Source: Cardinium endosymbiont of Culicoides punctatus
GTDB taxonomy: Bacteria > Bacteroidota > Bacteroidia > Cytophagales > Amoebophilaceae
Direction of reading: 5' to 3'
Assembly (NCBI RefSeq): GCF_004354815.1
Contig: NZ_QWJI01000007.1
Span: 15,358 to 48,154 of the forward strand
Length of the DNA: 32,797 nucleotides
Shown: positions 7,926 to 15,802 of the stretch, one piece after another
How the letters are laid out: every line of letters begins with the position of its first letter
Position numbering within the stretch: position 1 is the first letter of the stretch
Translations under genes and position numbers: made by a program
Notes under the pieces: model-generated
What the model was told of the DNA's origin: nothing
Seen by the model: only the letters and a program-made list of their open reading frames with translations
Database searches by the model: none

Positions 7926-7943
7926 GACATGTTGCGTAAGTCC
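7926..7943 (+). repeat. solo end of the IS5-like element
   Basis: GACATGTTGCGTAAGTCC matches 17 of 18 bases of the IS end at 2140-2157 and is preceded by TA. No partner end lies nearby, so this is a relic of a deleted copy just after the RING gene stop at 7888. Confidence 0.6.
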
Positions 7944-7984
7944 TAAAATTACTGAAGTTGAATAAAATTCCCTTAAAAGTTCAC

Positions 7985-8020
7985 CAGATATACGGAATAT
8001 ATGGTACTTGGAGTAGTTAC
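7985..8020 (+). repeat. end fragment of the GTAACTCCACAGG MITE family (copy F)
   Basis: GGTACTTGGAGTAGTTAC (8003-8020), preceded by TATACGGAATATAT, resembles the right end of copy A (3730-3764). It is cut on its left by the solo IS end. It lies 70 bp before the complete copy at 8091-8277. Confidence 0.45.
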
Positions 8021-8090
8021 ATAATTTTTATATTTTTATATATTAATGTCATATATAATTCGATTGATAATTCTTTGTTTTTAACAATTT

Positions 8091-8277
8091 GTAACTACAC
8101 AGGCACCCTGTGTTCTGCATACAACAGATTTTATTTTTATAGTTGATTTGTATAAAATATAAAATTAGTTGTAAAAATTTTTGTAGTATATTTTCCGATA
8201 TGTTAAAATTGATAAAAATATTTCTATTTAACAATCATTTTTTTTATAAAATTCAAAAAATGTACCTGTGGAGTTAC
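8091..8277. mobile_element. complete 187-bp MITE with 8-bp target duplication
   Basis: The ends GTAACTACACAGGCACC (8091-8107) and its inverse at 8261-8277 (TGTACCTGTGGAGTTAC) are inverted repeats differing at a few positions. They are flanked by perfect direct repeats AACAATTT at 8083-8090 and 8278-8285. The interior is non-coding and matches, inverted, copies at 3603-3764, 31158-31328 and 32395-32516. No transposase with these ends is in the window, so mobilisation in trans is inferred. It ends 64 bp before the RING gene at 8342. Confidence 0.8.
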
Positions 8278-8341
8278 AACAATTTTGTGCTTGAAAAGAT
8301 AATAAGTAAGTATTTTTAATAGGTTTAAATATATTTTTATT

Positions 8342-9112
8342 ATGATTTTATACAATTTTTATGCTCTATTAAAAAAAGTTAGGGGTAGTTTATATGCTAT
8401 TACAATCTTATTACATGTTGTGACCAGCAGTTGTACAAGAAGATTAACGCATATGCATAATGGCACATCATCTAGTAAGACAGTACATACTACTATAGAT
8501 TCAGGCAAATTGGAGGCATTAGAGGAAACAGTAAATATGTTACCTAAGTTGGGATATAAACTAGATGACCAAGATAGTGATGGCAATACATTATTACATG
8601 GATCAGTTCTTGAGAATGATCCTGATGCAGTTAATGTTTTGTTAAAAAATAGAGTTAATAAGTTTAAAGTGAATAAAGATGGAAATATGCCTTTAGATAT
8701 AGCAAAGAAACATAGTTATTCTAATCTAATAGAAGTATTATCCCAAACATGTTCTATTTGCTTAGAAGATATCTATTTTCAATATTCTGGCAATATAATC
8801 ATGTTAGAATGTCATCATACTCATCAAGTTCATAAAAATTGCATAATTGACTCAATTTATCTAGGAGATAAATCTTGTCCAAAATGTCCACAATGTCGTG
8901 TACAGATTAATGAAAAATTTATAGAAGAGAATAAGTTAAGAAGTTCCACATCTTCTCAGGAAACAATTCAGGAGGCAATTTCCTTTCCCGTACGAGTTAC
9001 AGTTGATCATGAAGCAATGTCCTTTCCCGTAGGAGTCGTTGCTCAAGCAAGAATTCCCTACAACTCACAAGGTACTATTATTCATGAAACAAGGCTATTC
9101 CCTTTACGGTAA
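8342..9112 (+). CDS. lipoprotein with ankyrin repeats and a RING-H2 finger, second paralogue
   Basis: 256 residues. The leader (YALLKKVRGSLYAITILL, then VVTSSCTRRL, Cys31) resembles those of the genes at 29431 and 31849. Residues about 50-135 contain two degenerate ankyrin repeats (GNTLLHGSVLENDPDAVNVL, GNMPLDIAKKHSYSNLIEVL). The RING-H2 ligands are Cys137-x2-Cys140, Cys157, His161, His164, Cys167 and Cys179-x2-Cys182, with an extra Cys185 (CPKCPQC) that could substitute. The C-terminus (about 195-256) is a low-complexity tail with three related segments (EAISFPVRV, EAMSFPVGV, ETRLFPLR). The stop codon at 9110-9112 lies inside an end of the GTAACTCCACAGG MITE family, so the present C-terminus was probably created by that insertion. 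Likely role as for the paralogue at 7097: host-directed ubiquitin transfer. Confidence 0.8.
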   Translation: MILYNFYALLKKVRGSLYAITILLHVVTSSCTRRLTHMHNGTSSSKTVHTTIDSGKLEALEETVNMLPKLGYKLDDQDSDGNTLLHGSVLENDPDAVNVLLKNRVNKFKVNKDGNMPLDIAKKHSYSNLIEVLSQTCSICLEDIYFQYSGNIIMLECHHTHQVHKNCIIDSIYLGDKSCPKCPQCRVQINEKFIEENKLRSSTSSQETIQEAISFPVRVTVDHEAMSFPVGVVAQARIPYNSQGTIIHETRLFPLR

Positions 9113-9145
9113 CTCCACAGGTACCCTATACTCCGGATGAAGATA
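9108..9145. repeat. end fragment of the MITE family (copy E) that supplies a stop codon
   Basis: GGTAACTCCACAGGTACC (9108-9125) followed by CTATACTCCGGAT is the inverse of the right end of copy A. It overlaps the last codon and TAA of the RING gene. The rest of the element body is missing; a decayed Rpn-type tail follows within about 20 bp. Confidence 0.6.
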
Positions 9146-9150
9146 GGGGT

Positions 9151-9626
9151 ACTACAATTAAAAAACAAGATTAGTAATAAAAAATATATTTATCGATGAT
9201 TATGATGCTGATATAGATAATGCTACAAATGAAGTAATGGAGCCCACATTCCGCACCAAAAAATGCAAATCTTACAATTATTTTATAATTGATTACTAAT
9301 AATTTTTATAATTGTATAGTAATATACTTTCATAGCCAAAGTAAAACTTTGTACAGAGTATAAGTTTTAGAAACTACTAATTAGTAATAATTTTTTGCTT
9401 TACTATTGTATGGTAACTTTTTATTTAGTATAATGAGGAAGCAAACCTAATCATTCATTATGAAATGAGTGTTTCATTAAACAATATATTCTACAAAATG
9501 TTGTTTTTGAAGTAATATTAAATAGTTTTGATGTTATCAATTGATCTTAATTTAATTAATAAGAATCTAAAAAAAGGTGCGGAATGTGGGATGGAGGAAT
9601 TTCGTAGAGAATAACCAGAAGAATAG
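9151..9626 (+). pseudogene. C-terminal remnant of a lipoprotein Rpn-type gene, split by a 348-bp insertion
   Basis: The + strand before the insertion reads IFIDDYDADIDNATNEVME and after it EEFRRE-stop-PEE-stop. Joined across the insertion (counting the duplicated ATGGAG once) this matches the last ~45 codons of the intact gene at 19627-20778, which ends SDIDDNMIDEEFDKQSKKLRTEQPEE when read in two parts. The CAA of the intact gene is TAA here, so the remnant was already decaying. Only the tail remains; everything upstream was lost at the MITE end at 9108-9145. Confidence 0.6.
9243..9590. mobile_element. 348-bp non-coding element with 15-bp inverted ends and ATGGAG duplication
   Basis: The ends CCCACATTCCGCACC (9243-9257) and GGTGCGGAATGTGGG (9576-9590) are perfect inverted repeats. 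ATGGAG occurs immediately outside both (9237-9242 and 9591-9596), a 6-bp target duplication. The interior is AT-rich with no reading frame of note, so this is a MITE or internally deleted insertion sequence. It interrupts the Rpn-type remnant described at 9151-9626, which reads through once the element is removed. Confidence 0.85.
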
Positions 9627-9695
9627 ATGATTCCAATATGAGGATTTTGGTAAGCTATACTGGACTAACTTTTTAGGACAAATTTTTTCAGTCCA

Positions 9696-9894
9696 CTATA
9701 GTTCTTTTGGTATATTAGGATTTGCACCATACGCTAAAAGAATACGTACATTTTCTAATTTTTGCTGTTCTGAGTATTTTTCACGTATAAAGTGGAAAAG
9801 ATACTGCGATTGGAGAGCATTAGCTTTTGTGCTAATTTTACTATTGAATAATCCTTCCGTAAGCAGTTGGCGTAAGAAGTTAGTATACCCTTTT
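9696..9894 (-). pseudogene. C-terminal fragment of an ankyrin-repeat protein
   Basis: The minus strand encodes LRQLLTEGLFNSKISTKANA, then YLFHFIREKYSEQQKLENVR and ILLAYGANPNIPKEL followed by a stop. The end is a standard ankyrin second helix plus loop (VRILLAYGANPNI). There is no independent start or signal peptide. It is joined directly, in a different frame, to the Rpn-type remnant on its right, so it looks like a recombination product. Confidence 0.5.
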
Positions 9895-10229
9895 TTATCT
9901 GCTAAAGTCTTTATTATCAATGCAATAAACAGAAATCACAAATTCTGGAAGCCCCACTTCTATTCTTGAATCTAAAATTGGATCTTGAAGGTGTACCTCT
10001 TTAATTGCATTATCACCAGAGCGTTCCAGTAGGCTATTTAATAAGTCACTTGTAAATTCATTTTGATTGCCACATCATGACGAGTGCGTCGTTCATATAT
10101 ATTGATTGAGGGCTCATCACTGCTAATAGAAGTCGTCATAGTATTATATGATGAATTATCCATGTAGTTTTTATACTTAAGTGTATTACAGGATTGTACA
10201 ATAGTGCATACTGAAGCAGTAAGTAGCAT
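9895..10229 (-). pseudogene. N-terminal remnant of a lipoprotein Rpn-type nuclease
   Basis: Reading leftward from about 10229, MLLTASVCTIVQSCNTLKYK and NYMDNSSYNTMTTS match the lipoprotein leader and linker of the intact gene at 19627 (SQSC...HKNYMDNQ). After a frameshifting deletion that removes the NDWCFKHIFG segment, the sequence continues in another frame as NQNEFTSDLLNSLLERSGDN and AIKEVHLQDPILDS, again parallel to the intact gene, and stops at 9895-9897. The position of the catalytic Asp (ITDVHC in the intact copy) reads VISVYC here. It is clearly dead. Confidence 0.7.
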
Positions 10230-10441
10230 CAAATTTTTTTGACTATGATAATACTTTATATAATGTTTATAATGAATGATATTTATTTTTTTTACTGATC
10301 GATATGTCTTATGAGTTATGTAGGCAGTAACTTAAAGAAGACTATACCAATGGATACGTGTAACACACTGTATCATCATCTTCCATGAAGACAGATCCGA
10401 CTACATATTTTAGTTACGATACAAAAATATAAAGATCTTGA

Positions 10442-10479
10442 CTGTTTTTTCATCTTGTTCATACAAGATGAAAAAACAG
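10442..10479. other. perfect 16-bp stem hairpin
   Basis: CTGTTTTTTCATCTTG (10442-10457) and its exact inverse complement (10464-10479) enclose the 6-nt loop TTCATA. The T-run is on the 5' arm whichever strand is read, so it does not fit an intrinsic terminator. The surrounding stretch 10230-10639 shows no credible gene. Confidence 0.5.
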
Positions 10480-10639
10480 AACACTTTCCAAATAATGAAA
10501 AACAACAAATTTTCCACTACATGGATTTAGTAATCAAGTACTATAAATATCTATCGTATTTAGTTTTTTTACTACTAGAATAAGTATCTTCCATAATAGA
10601 TTTATTTACTAATTTTGATACACCACTAGTTTTTATTTC

Positions 10640-10907
10640 GGTGGTGGTACAAATATATGATACTAAATTACTCAAACTAGATTTTATATTTTTGTTTTGA
10701 TAATGAATATTGTATTGATTTTTTTTGCATAAATAATTCTGTTTTTTGTCTTTGTTAAAGCCATTATTTACTACATCTATGTTAGTGAGGCATTCAGAAT
10801 AGCTTTCTGTAATGTGTTTGCTTAAAAAAATTAACCACTTTTTATTAAACGACGTAAAATACACTCAAGATCAAATACTTATTCCATCATATATTTGTAC
10901 CACCACC
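10640..10907. mobile_element. 268-bp element with 21-bp perfect inverted ends (GGTGGTGGTAC...)
   Basis: GGTGGTGGTACAAATATATG (plus A) at 10640-10660 is exactly inverted at 10887-10907. TTTTATTT occurs at 10631-10638 (one C intervenes before the element) and at 10908-10915, consistent with an 8- to 9-bp target duplication. A truncated near-identical copy is at 6583-6777. The minus-strand open frame 10541-10864 crosses the left element boundary and runs out into the flank, so I do not call it as a gene. Part of its peptide (NYLCKK...HYQNK) has a faint match in the diverged copy at 27935-28110. Confidence 0.75.
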
Positions 10908-10949
10908 TTTTATTTAAAAAACACAATCTTTTCAAAAGCCTCAAAATAT

Positions 10950-11882
10950 TTATACTTTATCTGTAGACAGGTTTTTAATTTTTCGTTCTGTAAGACCAGT
11001 AATGCGAGAAATTTTGACTATATCAAATCCTTCTGCTAGCATTTCTTTAGCTATTTTGTATTTTTCTTCCTGTCTTCCTTTCTTTAATCCAAATTGCTCA
11101 CCTTCTTGCCTTCCTTGTTGTATTAATCTTGTTGCTGCTGTCATAACTAGTTCTTTAGTTTCTGGGTTGATAGATTTTAATTTTTCTAAGATATCCTCAT
11201 CTTCATCTATAGCTAAGATATATAAAAATGTGTTTTCATAATATTGCGTATCATATAGATCAATACGTGATAATAAATATTTCAAAGACTCATTGAATTT
11301 TAGTAGCATACTAAAATTCTTGCTCTTGCCATATTTAAGAATCAATTCACCTAATGCTGCCCTACGCTGTTTAACTAATTCATTATCAGATGTATATGTT
11401 AAATCGACAAGTTGAAAATCACCAAATGTATAAGCTTTAGCTAACTCTGGTACTTTAAACATAGACAGAAGACTCCTCTTCCCCGTATAAGCCTCTTTAC
11501 CATTGTATACACATATATTCAGTACTAACGGTAAATCATCTGAATCCTTATTTTCATGTAAATGCTGTCTGAATAGTTTTAAGTTATACTCCATGAAACG
11601 TAGTGGCATGTATTTGTCTGTTTTTGCCTGATGCTCAACGATCATGTATATGTATCCATCTTGATTATCCATGGTTGCTTGAAACACTAAATCACTTTCT
11701 CCACGCGTACCTACTGGGTTAACAAAGCTTTTGTTAGTCAATCGTAAAGTTGACTTATCTACCTTACTAAAAACCTCTGCTGGTAGATTGTGCTCCAAAA
11801 AGTCTAGCATAACATCTGTTCTACCAAAAATACTTTTAAAATACATGTCATGAGGATGCACAATTTTATTTTCATTACTCAT
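10950..11882 (-). CDS. Rpn-family recombination-promoting nuclease / putative transposase (YhgA-like)
   Basis: 310 residues, intact. The N-terminus has HPHDMYFKSIFG, the DxxFKxxFG signature of Transposase_31/Rpn proteins. The PD-(D/E)XK core follows: SDLVFQ with Asp64 and IVEHQ with Glu83-x-Gln85. After it come the conserved FMEYNLKLFRQHL helix and LVLNICVYNG strand, then a C-terminal coil rich in Gly-Lys-Glu (QGRQEGEQFGLKKGRQEEKY) and a small HTH-like end (DIVKISRITGLTERKIKNL). Rpn proteins are DNA endonucleases that raise RecA-independent recombination in E. coli. Here the gene stands alone between the GGTGGTGG element and a decayed stretch. It belongs to a different subfamily from the genes at 19627 and 24161. 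Confidence 0.85.
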   Translation of the reverse strand: MSNENKIVHPHDMYFKSIFGRTDVMLDFLEHNLPAEVFSKVDKSTLRLTNKSFVNPVGTRGESDLVFQATMDNQDGYIYMIVEHQAKTDKYMPLRFMEYNLKLFRQHLHENKDSDDLPLVLNICVYNGKEAYTGKRSLLSMFKVPELAKAYTFGDFQLVDLTYTSDNELVKQRRAALGELILKYGKSKNFSMLLKFNESLKYLLSRIDLYDTQYYENTFLYILAIDEDEDILEKLKSINPETKELVMTAATRLIQQGRQEGEQFGLKKGRQEEKYKIAKEMLAEGFDIVKISRITGLTERKIKNLSTDKV

Positions 11883-11992
11883 AATAAAATATCATATGAT
11901 TATGTAATTGGAAAACCAGTCATTGATTAGACAACTGGAAAGAAAATATTTCTAATGTTTATGTTGTATTCTTAACCTTATGCTTAAAAAAT

Positions 11993-12238
11993 TTAGTAGG
12001 TTTGTACCTTACGTTTCCTATTAGATGATAATATGATTGAATTTACTTCATTTATATCATTTTTATTTAAGGCTTTTGTAATATCCCTTAATTCTTTTCT
12101 AGAAGTGATATGATTTTCTTTTAATTTATTTCCAAAAAATAGAATTCTCCTACTGATTTATCTAAATCCAATACTAGATCTAGAGTACGAATCCAATACG
12201 GGAGGTTACGTACTTTATTTAAATTGTAATACAGGTTA
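11993..12238 (-). pseudogene. decayed coding remnant of unknown family
   Basis: The minus strand reads YYNLNKVRNLPYWIRTLDLV and LDLDKSVGEFYFL. After a one-base frameshift it continues FGNKLKENHITSRKELRDIT, KALNKNDINEVNSIILSSNR and a stop at 11993-11995. Composition and continuity look protein-coding rather than random. I do not recognise the family. The rest of 11883-12404 shows no other gene and is presumed to hold the yidC promoter. Confidence 0.35.
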
Positions 12239-12404
12239 AATATTTACATCAGGCATTTTGTTAATGCATTTCATAACAACATTATTGCTAATAATGACTA
12301 TATTAGTAAATATTTTTTTATTATAAGCAAAAAAAGGGAAATGAGCATTTTACTCATGAACTCGTTTTACTAATACTATTTTTTTACTTAAATATTTTTT
12401 TCTT

Positions 12405-14171
12405 ATGGATAAAAATAAATTTATTCGATTGTCTTTGATTTCAATTACTTTATTAAGTTATTTTTACATATTTAATAAGCCTAAAAATGAAAACCAACCT
12501 CCTATTATTCCTATTGTAGAAGCTACTATGCCTTTGTCTTCAGTTGGTGAAACCGATGCTTTGATTGCTACTCCGTTTGCAATGGCTTTAAAAGGAGAAG
12601 AGAAAATTGTTGTGGTTGAAAATGAATTAATTAAGGTGTTTTTGAGTACAAAAGGAGGGGGGATAAAAAAAGTTGTGCTAAAAAAATATAAAGATAATCA
12701 TGATCAGGAACTGGTGCTATTAGATGAGTTAAGCAGTACTATGGGATTTTCATTTCCATGTGGTAATGCAGTTATAAAAACAAATTTATTGCATTTTCAT
12801 ATAGAAGGTCCTGTTACGCATTACACACTTCAAGGCACAGAACAGACCAAAATAATTTTTCGTTTAGAACTTACCCCAAGCCAATATCTTGAGCAATCAT
12901 TTGAATTTTTAGGAAATAGCTATCAAATAAATCATTCTTGGAAAGCTGTAGGCATGGATGCATTTTTGCAAAAATCTAATGTCTCTTTTTTTTGGAATAT
13001 GGATATGAAGCAGGTAGAGTCTGATATTAAAGCTGACATGTCTAAAAGTACTATCAACTATTATTCTTCCAGTCAGACTTTTAATAGTTTAAAAGAAAAC
13101 TCAACAGAAATTGAGAGCAAGAAAATTGAAACACCACTTAAATGGGTAAGTCTTAAACAACGCTTTTTTTCTTCTGCAATCATTGCTGGAGATGCTTTTT
13201 CTAACGGGGATATGCGTCTTACTCCAACTTCTGCTAGAGAAAATATTACTAAAACAGCTGCCCTTACCCTTGCATTATCTGAAAAAAATAAAGAAGAAGG
13301 ATGTGGTACATTTGCTTTTTTCTTTGGGCCAAATGAATATAAAACACTTCAAAAAGTGACCCAAGGGTTTGAACAAAATATGTCATTAGGATGGATAGTT
13401 GTTAAGTGGGTCAACCAAGGATTGATTATTCCCCTTTTTTCTTTTTTAGAAAAATGTTTTTCTAATTATGGGCTTGTTATATTCTTCTTGGTCATTATAA
13501 TCAAATTACTACTAGCCCCATTATCTTATAAGTCCTTTGTTTCTATGGCTAAAATGAAAATGGTAAAACCAGAGTTGGATAAAATAAAAGAAAAATATGG
13601 TAATAACTTACAGAAAATGCAATCGGAACAAATAACCTTATATAGGGAATTAGGTATCAATCCTTTAAGTGGTTGTGTGCCGATTTTGCTACAGATGCCG
13701 ATTTTGCTAGCCATGTTTCATTTTTTTCCCAATGCCATTTCGTTACGCAAAGCATCCTTTTTGTGGGCACATGACTTATCAACTTATGACAGTATTATTA
13801 AACTGCCCTTCACTATCCCAGTATATGGAAGTCATATAAGCTTGTTTACATTACTTATGGTGCTTTCAACCATTCTGTATTCTTGGTCTAGCAATCAGAA
13901 TAATCCTACGGAAGGACCCATGAAAATGTTATCCTATGCTATGCCTGTTGCATTTATGGTTGTACTTAATTCCTTTCCAGCGGGACTAAGTTTTTATTAT
14001 TTTGTTTCTAACATTGCTACTTTTTTACAACAAACATTAATAAAGAAGTTTCTTAGTGAAGAAGGCATTAAAGAAAAACTAGATGCTACAAAAAAGAAAG
14101 GTAAACAAAATGAAAAAATTTCATTTCAATCTAGGGTTACTACTAAAACAACCAATAAAAAAAAGAAATAA
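12405..14171 (+). CDS. yidC: membrane protein insertase YidC
   Basis: 588 residues, full length for a Bacteroidota YidC. The first transmembrane segment is near residues 6-24 (LSLISITLLSYFYIF). A large periplasmic beta domain (about 50-340) starts with VENELIKVFLSTKGGGIKKV. The conserved five-helix insertase domain begins at GWIVVKWVNQGLIIPLFSFL, with ISPLSG-type segments (GINPLSGCVPILLQMPILLA) and PAGLSFYYFVSNIATFLQQ near the end. The hydrophilic groove Arg of E. coli (SMAKMRM) is Lys385 here (SMAKMKM), which keeps the charge. The C-terminal tail is very basic (TTNKKKK), as in YidC homologues that bind ribosomes. It inserts and folds inner-membrane proteins with or without SecYEG. A MOP-type flippase follows after about 120 bp on the same strand. 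Confidence 0.97.
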   Translation: MDKNKFIRLSLISITLLSYFYIFNKPKNENQPPIIPIVEATMPLSSVGETDALIATPFAMALKGEEKIVVVENELIKVFLSTKGGGIKKVVLKKYKDNHDQELVLLDELSSTMGFSFPCGNAVIKTNLLHFHIEGPVTHYTLQGTEQTKIIFRLELTPSQYLEQSFEFLGNSYQINHSWKAVGMDAFLQKSNVSFFWNMDMKQVESDIKADMSKSTINYYSSSQTFNSLKENSTEIESKKIETPLKWVSLKQRFFSSAIIAGDAFSNGDMRLTPTSARENITKTAALTLALSEKNKEEGCGTFAFFFGPNEYKTLQKVTQGFEQNMSLGWIVVKWVNQGLIIPLFSFLEKCFSNYGLVIFFLVIIIKLLLAPLSYKSFVSMAKMKMVKPELDKIKEKYGNNLQKMQSEQITLYRELGINPLSGCVPILLQMPILLAMFHFFPNAISLRKASFLWAHDLSTYDSIIKLPFTIPVYGSHISLFTLLMVLSTILYSWSSNQNNPTEGPMKMLSYAMPVAFMVVLNSFPAGLSFYYFVSNIATFLQQTLIKKFLSEEGIKEKLDATKKKGKQNEKISFQSRVTTKTTNKKKK

Positions 14172-14293
14172 CGATTTTAGCAGTGGTTAAAGACCGAAAT
14201 AGCTTGAGGCCAATGTATCATCATATAATTAGACCACTATCTTATATTTAATATTGAGTACGTATGCATCTTTAAACTTAGATATTTCTATAA

Positions 14294-15796
14294 ATGCACA
14301 ATGCTGTTAAGAATCTTGCTAAAGAAACCATTATTTATACCATTAGTGATATTGTAGTAAGAGGCTGCTCTTATATAGTCTTATTATTACAAACAGGCAT
14401 ACTGACTCCTGGTGAATATGGTATCATTACCGAATTTTATGGGAGTTATATTGCTTTTGGTAGCATAGTTTACCTATTTTCTATGGATATAGCCTACTTT
14501 AGGTTTTTACATAAATTAGGTAAGGAATGTACTTTTAATACAATTTTAACTGTATTGCTGATTACAACTGCGGTCTGTTCTATAATATTAGTCCTATGCA
14601 TACCAGTAATTGCAAAAATAACCAATCATATATCCCATGTGCGTTATTTTTACTATGTAGTTGCGATACTTATTTTAGATACTTTCATAACTATCTTTTA
14701 TGCTGTGCTACGTGCAGAGCAAAAACCCATTAAGTTTACTATTGCTAAATCTTTACAAGCTATAATTAATATTATTTTCTCTTGTATCTTGCTCTATGTT
14801 CCTTCTTCTATAGGGTTTATAAAACATCTGCTTTTCAAATATTGTGGTATAACTGTGTATATGAATGCCTTAGATGCTATTTTTATAACCAACTTATTGT
14901 CGAATGTAAGTGCATTGGCTATTTTATTTCCCCAATATAAAAGTTTTCGGTTTTCCTATAACAAAAAGGTATACTCAGCCATATTGGGCTATGCTTTGGC
15001 TTCTTTTTTTACTACACTCTTCCTTAGACTTAACGATATATTACCTATAACACTCTTTCGACAATTAATACCAACTGATTTTTATGAAACGTATACCAAA
15101 GAAGAAATATTAGGCAATTTAGGCACCTCTTATAAACTTACTTTACTTATAAGATTAGGGATTCAAGCATTTAAATATGCAGCTGAGCCGTTTTTCTTCT
15201 CTAATTCAGATAAAAAAGATGCTAAAAAACTTTATGGACAAACCATGCATCTTTTTATATTGATATCTTGCGTTGCGCTATTGCTTTTTAGTTTAAATAT
15301 AGATTGGATTGCTAAAATCCTTATACCTAAGGCATATTATCGTAATACGGTTGATATCGTTCCATATCTAGCATTTGTACATATTCTTTTAGGCGTTTAT
15401 TATAACTTTAGTATCGCATTTAAGTTGAGTAATAAGCCACAATACAGCACTTGGATAAGTGCACTGGGGTGTCTCATAGTCTTAGCAACATCATGGCTAC
15501 TTATGCCCATATTAGGCCATTGGGGAGGAACATATGCTTCCATAGTTGGAACGGCTGCTATGACATTGCTTGGCTACTTTATCAGCAAAAAGCTTTATCC
15601 CATACCATATTATAAGCATGGATTTTTGGTCTTGCTGATAACATTTTATCTGTTAGACAAGGTTGCAGCATGGCCTTTTAAACTTACCTTTTTAGATTTA
15701 GGATGGGCTTACGTGTTACTTAACATACTTATTATTGCTATTTTTTATGCAATAGCCATGTTTTCATACAAATATGTTCATTCATTTCGTAAATAA
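14294..15796 (+). CDS. MOP-superfamily polysaccharide/lipid flippase (Wzx/MurJ-like)
   Basis: 500 residues with about 12-14 hydrophobic helices over the full length. The N-terminus (LAKETIIYTISDIVVRGCSY, then GILTPGEYGIITEFYGSYI) is the usual start of Bacteroidota oligosaccharide flippases. The middle has YAVLRAEQKPIKFTIAKSL, and a second half-repeat has AEPFFFSNSDKKDAKKLYGQ. These integral membrane proteins move lipid-linked sugars or lipid II across the inner membrane. The substrate cannot be read from the sequence. No sugar transferases are nearby, so it is more likely a housekeeping flippase in the conserved block than part of a capsule cluster. It converges on gatB with only 6 bp between the two stop codons. 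Confidence 0.8.
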   Translation: MHNAVKNLAKETIIYTISDIVVRGCSYIVLLLQTGILTPGEYGIITEFYGSYIAFGSIVYLFSMDIAYFRFLHKLGKECTFNTILTVLLITTAVCSIILVLCIPVIAKITNHISHVRYFYYVVAILILDTFITIFYAVLRAEQKPIKFTIAKSLQAIINIIFSCILLYVPSSIGFIKHLLFKYCGITVYMNALDAIFITNLLSNVSALAILFPQYKSFRFSYNKKVYSAILGYALASFFTTLFLRLNDILPITLFRQLIPTDFYETYTKEEILGNLGTSYKLTLLIRLGIQAFKYAAEPFFFSNSDKKDAKKLYGQTMHLFILISCVALLLFSLNIDWIAKILIPKAYYRNTVDIVPYLAFVHILLGVYYNFSIAFKLSNKPQYSTWISALGCLIVLATSWLLMPILGHWGGTYASIVGTAAMTLLGYFISKKLYPIPYYKHGFLVLLITFYLLDKVAAWPFKLTFLDLGWAYVLLNILIIAIFYAIAMFSYKYVHSFRK

Positions 15797-15802
15797 AGCC
15801 TT

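Noticed and set aside
8342-9125. The 8342 RING gene as the cargo of a transposon bounded by inverted ends at 8261 and 9108
   Set aside because: The end at 8261-8277 already pairs with 8091-8107 in a complete MITE with its own 8-bp duplication, so the flanking ends are better explained as two separate MITE copies. No duplication surrounds the larger unit.
9667-9705. Short inverted repeat CTATACTGGACT / AGTCCACTATAG
   Set aside because: It may be the abutting ends of a lost insertion sequence, but the arms are short, no duplication is seen and no body remains.
10442-10479. Perfect hairpin considered as an intrinsic terminator
   Set aside because: The T-run lies on the 5' arm in both readings, opposite to what a terminator needs.
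10541-11039. Open frames of 107 (minus) and 75 residues (plus) around the 268-bp element
   Set aside because: They run through the inverted ends of the element into its flanks; the + frame also overlaps the Rpn gene on the other strand. They are by-products of repeat sequence.
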